The notes below the pieces were generated by a model, which ran no database searches, was not told the origin of the DNA, and worked only from the letters and a program-made list of their open reading frames with translations. The translations under genes and the position numbers were made by a program. 64,000 bases of DNA, from contig OZ017770.1 of the NCBI GenBank assembly GCA_963969345.1, positions 815,246-879,245 of the forward strand. The letters are read 5' to 3'. Of the stretch, positions 60,013 through 64,000 are shown piece by piece (the stretch's first letter is position 1; each line of letters begins with the position of its first letter). Source of the DNA: Turbatrix aceti (lineage: Eukaryota > Nematoda > Chromadorea > Rhabditida > Panagrolaimidae).

Positions 60013-62265
60013 CTGAAACCTATAAAAATTAATAAGGAAGCGTCAGAAGTGGAATGAAATCCGAGAAACGAGAAGCAAGCGTCACTGATGAGTAAAAAAG
60101 TCTAGCAGCAGGATCTCAATTTTTTTCGTTCCAAGAATCACAAGCGCGCATGCACTGGCGTTGAGCCTGTTGAATTGAAAAGTATCTCATTTGTTCATTA
60201 ATATGTTCATAAATGGCGGAAATGTTATCTTTAGCAATATTTGTTTTTCAAAAAATCTCAAAAATTGTGTTTTGGCACGTTTTGCATAAATTTGGTATGT
60301 TTGATGTACCACTAATACTAGCCCCAAGCAAGTATAAATGCATTCACATCAATGTCCCCTCAGTGTGCTGGCCATCATTATTTTTTTCATTAGTCTCAAA
60401 GTTCAGATAATTTATCCTTTTTATTATACCTATACACAGCAATAAAGTGATACGTCAGAAGGCAATTTGCTGATCTGCATGCGGCTTTCATTACCAAAGT
60501 TATAGCTTACTTACTTTTTTATTGCATTGTTTTTTATCAAAAAGAAATTCGTATCCCGTTGTTTTTTTGCGTACATTGAATGTGTCAATGCTTAATACTC
60601 TAGAAACTCGGCGAGGAATGTGCACGCCTCAAAAGAACTTTGGGTTTGTTCTCCTGCAAGTGAAGTTGTGGAAAAAAGAACGTAGCGAAACAGTGACATT
60701 GGCATATTTGAATATATTTGTCTCTAAGGATTCATTGCCAATGAATGCTGCTAGCAGTATGATTCAATGATCGTTTTTGCGAATCCTTTTAATATTTAAT
60801 GAGCCACGCGGTTTTTTAACTATTTTTTGAAAGTTATTTTATTTGTGTACATATTAAAATTGTACTTTATACAGATATGCAACACTCATTTTTTTCAGTC
60901 GTGTGAGAAGTGTCGCGGAATGTTGAGTTTAAAAAATTGTTTATCTCGTTTTGAATATCAAATGCACACTTCTTGGCTTGGTTTTTTTTTCTCATAGTTA
61001 CGCAACCCTTAAATTATACCACTTTTTAGAAAGCTTCCTGAATAAACAATGTATTGGGTAGAGGCAATCAAAAGTTTTTCTTATTGTCTTGCCTTTCCCC
61101 GTCTTAGTGATACGTGTCAATTGCTTTTCTATTATTTTCACACGATAGAATGAATTGAAACGCGTACGTCATTGACGGCTTCTGCTCTACTGATGTATTG
61201 AAACTCACTCACTTGCCACTACATGTTGTTGTGTGTAACTTTGATTAGTAGACTGCTGGATGTCCATCAGATGTCAATCTATTATACATATGCGTTTCTG
61301 ATATCCATATTGTTGGTTTGTTTACATGGGGGCTGGAAGTTGTTTGCCGAAAGGAGTCAGAGTCAATTTTAAAGTGAACTGGCCAATTTGTTATTCGAGA
61401 AAAGAGTGAATTTTTTTATTTCATGTCGTTTGAATGATAAAAAGACTTTTTAGGTCGAAGCGGAAATCCCGCCAACAAACTTAACTTGCTGGATTCTTTC
61501 TTTTTGACGAGACGGTTGGCTATTTATCTGTTCTCTTCTGTCTTCTATATGAGGGCGTCTTTTTTGGGAAAGCGTGGTTGTTTTTTCTTCTTCTTCGTTT
61601 CTCTCTTTTAACAATGCCGCCCGCGTATGCCGGAAATTTTGGTTGACTATTTTATTTCGTATTGGAGTACAAATGCACCAGAATATTGCAACTTCATTTT
61701 GTGATGTTGTGCAAATTATTTTTCAAAAAAATAATTCGCATACTTTGCTGGTCGTTTGTTGTGTTACATAGAAATTGTGCCTAATTTGCTCGAATCCCAG
61801 GACGCCGGTTAACGTCAAGATTAGCATGCTATGGAAACGGGACAGCATAGTTTTGGTTCTCAAAGCTATAGTTACACGCCTTCTGCTTCCATTAGATTGT
61901 GTACAGAATTAAGGTCTTTTGCTACTCTTCTTGTTTGTCCCTTCTAAAATTGGCGTTTTGTTTTGGCTTACTCAAGTTGAAGAATATAACAAATAGCAAT
62001 CCTATTTATTTTAAAGACTTCGTATGGATTCATAAGTGTCTTTTCTCTTTGCCCGCTCAGTCACAGAAAGGCGGAGAAAGGGCCATCTGTGTATAAAAAA
62101 AAGAGCAAAAAAGCATTTTTGATTGTGACAATTCAACGTTTTTTTATTCTTTCATGTTTTACTTAACATACAACAATTAGTTGTTCCAGTGACAATAAAT
62201 GTGTTTGATTGCCTTTTGTATTAATTCAATTTAACGATAACGATTAAATTTTTTAAAAAGAAATA
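60013..62265. other. Intergenic, no gene supported
   Basis: About 2.2 kb of AT-rich DNA upstream of the CISD3 gene. Short frames (60213-60410, 60522-60770, 61574-61771 plus) have no family resemblance or splice partners. I found no tRNA; a TTCGAATCC-like string near 61790 has no matching stems. Confidence 0.5.
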
Positions 62266-62518
62266 TTAATTCAGTAGCTCGACATTCAGCAGGCCATTTC
62301 TTTTCACTCGTTTCAAGGATACATTTATTATTTGTGACTTGATTAAGGCGAACATTGCTTGAATCTGTGAACCAATCTCAGCGACATGCTTATTTAAAAT
62401 TGCTGCATCATTTGAACTAAATTTATTTTTCTGAAAAAAAAACGAAAATTCCGCTTAAGCTGACCTCATTTTTTTGCTTTGTAATGGCAAATAGACGACA
62501 GGATGTCTGCTGGGACAT
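62266..62518 (-). CDS. Possible small two-exon gene (72 residues)
   Basis: Exon 1 (62518-62465) runs from an ATG to a GAG|GTCAGC donor. A 34-bp intron with a strong T-rich acceptor follows, and exon 2 (62430-62266) stays open to TAA. The joined frame encodes 72 residues: MSQQTSCRLFAITKQKNE, then a helical, Lys/Ala/Ile-rich stretch (LNKHVAEIGSQIQAMFALIK) with heptad-like spacing. It looks like a small coiled-coil subunit, but I do not recognise it. A different minus frame over exon 1 (62645-62466) is also open for 59 codons, which lowers confidence in the start. Confidence 0.45.
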
Positions 62519-63042
62519 TTTCTATGTTTTCGCGACAATGAGATGTTGCGTTAAATGTTCGAACAGTTTTCTCAATACGTCTTAGCCCTCCCCCATTTGC
62601 AAAATGCCCTCGAAAATCATTCGACACGAAGTAACAGCTGACCATGTTGGCCTGCTTTTTACCACGGTGCTCGCATTACTATGGTGAATGTCGTATTTGC
62701 ATTTTTTCTTTGATGTTGCTCCAACTTTACAATTGTGGTTTAAAGAAATATGAGCCAGTCTTCTCAATTGTTATGATTGATTTGAAATCACTTGCCGAAA
62801 AGTTTATTCTCCTTTTTTTTCGAACTTTAACGCCGACGACCGACCAATTGTTGTTACCTTATGGCTTTCGTATTTACTATGCTGTAAAACTTTTTTGATC
62901 GGCACTCAGAAACAATTGATCTCTCGTGCTATGCCGTTGTTTTTTTGCTCCCGTTTTTTTACGATTGTGTTTGATGATGTTTAAATTATAGTTTTATGTG
63001 CAAGCGTGCGTATTCGCGTTAACTCAGTTTTTTGAGTTTGTC
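62519..63042. other. Intergenic, no gene seen
   Basis: Head-to-head region between the small minus-strand candidate and the arrestin-domain gene; presumed promoters. AT-rich, with nothing further recognised. Confidence 0.45.
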
Positions 63043-64000
63043 ATGGTGAGTAGCGCTTGTTGTTAAAAGTTGTCTCAAAAACACTCTGAAGATAGGCTAT
63101 TCGAAAATGTTGATGATGAATTTTCAATATGCGCATGGGAGTCATTTTTAGGTTTTAGCAGTGGCAAGTACCATGGTAAAATTAGATCGCTTCGATATTG
63201 TTCTCAATAACCCAGAAGAAGTCTACTTTGCCGGTCAAGAAATTTCGGGAAAAGTAAGTGATGCATACATAAAAAACCCCGCAGCATTCATACTAATTAT
63301 GTTTTCTTCTAGGTTATTATTGAAACAAGTGAAGCAAAAAAGGTAAACGAAATTCTATTGGAACTAAAAGGACGTGCCCGAACCTACTGGACTAAACATT
63401 CTGGGAAATCAAGAATTCACTGCAGCGAAAGTGTGCCATATTTTTGTGAACAACTAAACACCCACTATACACACAAATTTGTTGTTACCAGTGCTGATGG
63501 AAAGTCGAAAGTGAGTTTGTTATTGTTTTCGGAACAAAGCTTAGACTAACTTTTATTGTTTATGCAGGAAAAGATACTTCCGGCCGGGGTTCATGAAGTA
63601 CCCTTCTCGTATACTTTGCCGAAAACACTACCGTCATCGTTTGAGGGAGAATTCGGGTTTGTGAGATACACATGCAAAGCGACATGTGAACGACCATGGG
63701 ATTTTGACATTGTTTGCCGGAAGGTATTTACCGTCATTGGGATCGAAGATATCAATGGTGACGCAGAGGTATGTGACCCCCTGTTGTGCTCTTTTGTTTT
63801 CTTGCAAAGCCACAAATCATTGATTGCAGGCACTCGCACCAGCATCTGTCTCGGACTCTAATTATAACATTCGCTTTTGCTGCCGGAGACAGGGCTGTAT
63901 CACCACCGAGATGTCAATCGATCGTAGTGGCTATACCCCGGGCGAAGTCGTTGTTATTCGTTGCAAAATAAACAATCAAAGCCAGCGAACATGCAGAGCG
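63043..64000 (+). CDS. Arrestin-domain (alpha-arrestin) protein, 5' part, runs off the window
   Basis: Exons 63173-63253, 63313-63510, 63568-63768 and 63830 to the edge keep phase 0 throughout. An ATG-only exon at 63043-63045 could join 63152 in frame and add seven residues (VLAVAST) before the ATG at 63173; either start is possible. The arrestin N-domain is seen: KLDRFDIVLNNPEEVYFAGQEISGKV, LLELKGRARTYWTKHSGK, FVVTSADGKS, LPAGVHEVPFSYTLPKTLPSSFEGEFGFVRYTCKA and RPWDFD. It then enters the arrestin C-domain (MSIDRSGYTPGEVVVIRCKINNQS) at the edge. This is the ARRDC/alpha-arrestin pattern, adaptors that recruit HECT E3 ligases to membrane proteins; any PPxY motifs would be beyond the window. Confidence 0.93.

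Noticed and set aside
60131..60160. GCGCGCATGCACTGGCG resembling foldback ends
   Set aside because: Match limited to GC/ATGC-type words with no extended alignment to either element.
61780..61815. tRNA-like T-arm string (TTGCTCGAATCCCA)
   Set aside because: No acceptor, D or anticodon stems can be formed around it on either strand.
62466..62645. 59-codon minus frame starting MVSCYFVSNDF
   Set aside because: It overlaps exon 1 of the two-exon candidate but ends at TGA just before the donor, so it cannot use the good intron. Kept only as a competing reading.

Overview
The window looks like nuclear DNA from a nematode. Introns are mostly 40-60 bp with T-rich TTTTAG/TTTCAG acceptors. Several genes have an acceptor AG touching the ATG, as expected for spliced-leader trans-splicing. 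The recognisable genes match a worm gene set: hosl-1, hid-1, vps-29, mrpl-17 and snx-13 orthologues, an IRG-7-like secreted protein, and CHK-like and tyrosine phosphatase genes typical of nematode expansions. I could not resolve the clade. Exons were joined by hand; every complete model keeps phase across all junctions and sums to a multiple of three. No transcripts were available.

Layout: 1-123 is the 3' end of a plus-strand gene with a BESS-like motif. 284-3301 (-) is an ankyrin/patatin iPLA2. 4571-5785 (-) is a calmodulin-like protein. 7518-9608 (-) is an unrecognised protein with a PAM2-like motif and a CaaX end. 9996-11075 (-) is an ERG/FEV-type ETS factor. 12337-15339 (-) is hormone-sensitive lipase. 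The next block is on plus and largely secreted: a 19-exon IRG-7-like protein (16146-22511), a Cys-rich/TIL protein (22640-23798), an ENPP relative lacking one metal site (24754-26789) and a lustrin-type Cys-rich protein (27329-28792). Then come mrpl-17 (-), vps-29 (+) and hid-1 (+). A transmembrane RING-H2 gene (34502-36531, -) is followed by a gene-poor 5.4 kb with a large foldback repeat, then a myristoylated CHK-like protein with an altered catalytic loop (41992-43550, +). Two RING-less relatives of the RING gene's ectodomain follow (one intact at 43813-44541, one decayed at 45424-46067), then a reverse transcriptase relic, a CaMK-group kinase (47420-49109, -), FAIM (+), a fibrinogen/LDL-A protein (+) and SNX13 (+). 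A second foldback supplies the last codons of SNX13. After it come a possible small secreted peptide, a tyrosine phosphatase (+), a CISD3-type iron-sulfur protein (-), a possible 72-residue gene (-), and an arrestin-domain gene running off the right edge.

Common themes are lipid handling (iPLA2, HSL, ENPP), endosome and dense-core vesicle traffic (VPS29, HID-1, SNX13, arrestin) and secreted extracellular proteins. Nothing shows these genes form one pathway. The most unusual material is the RING ectodomain family, the two related ~1 kb foldback elements and the hairpin at the SNX13 3' end, and two proteins that keep their fold while losing catalytic residues.
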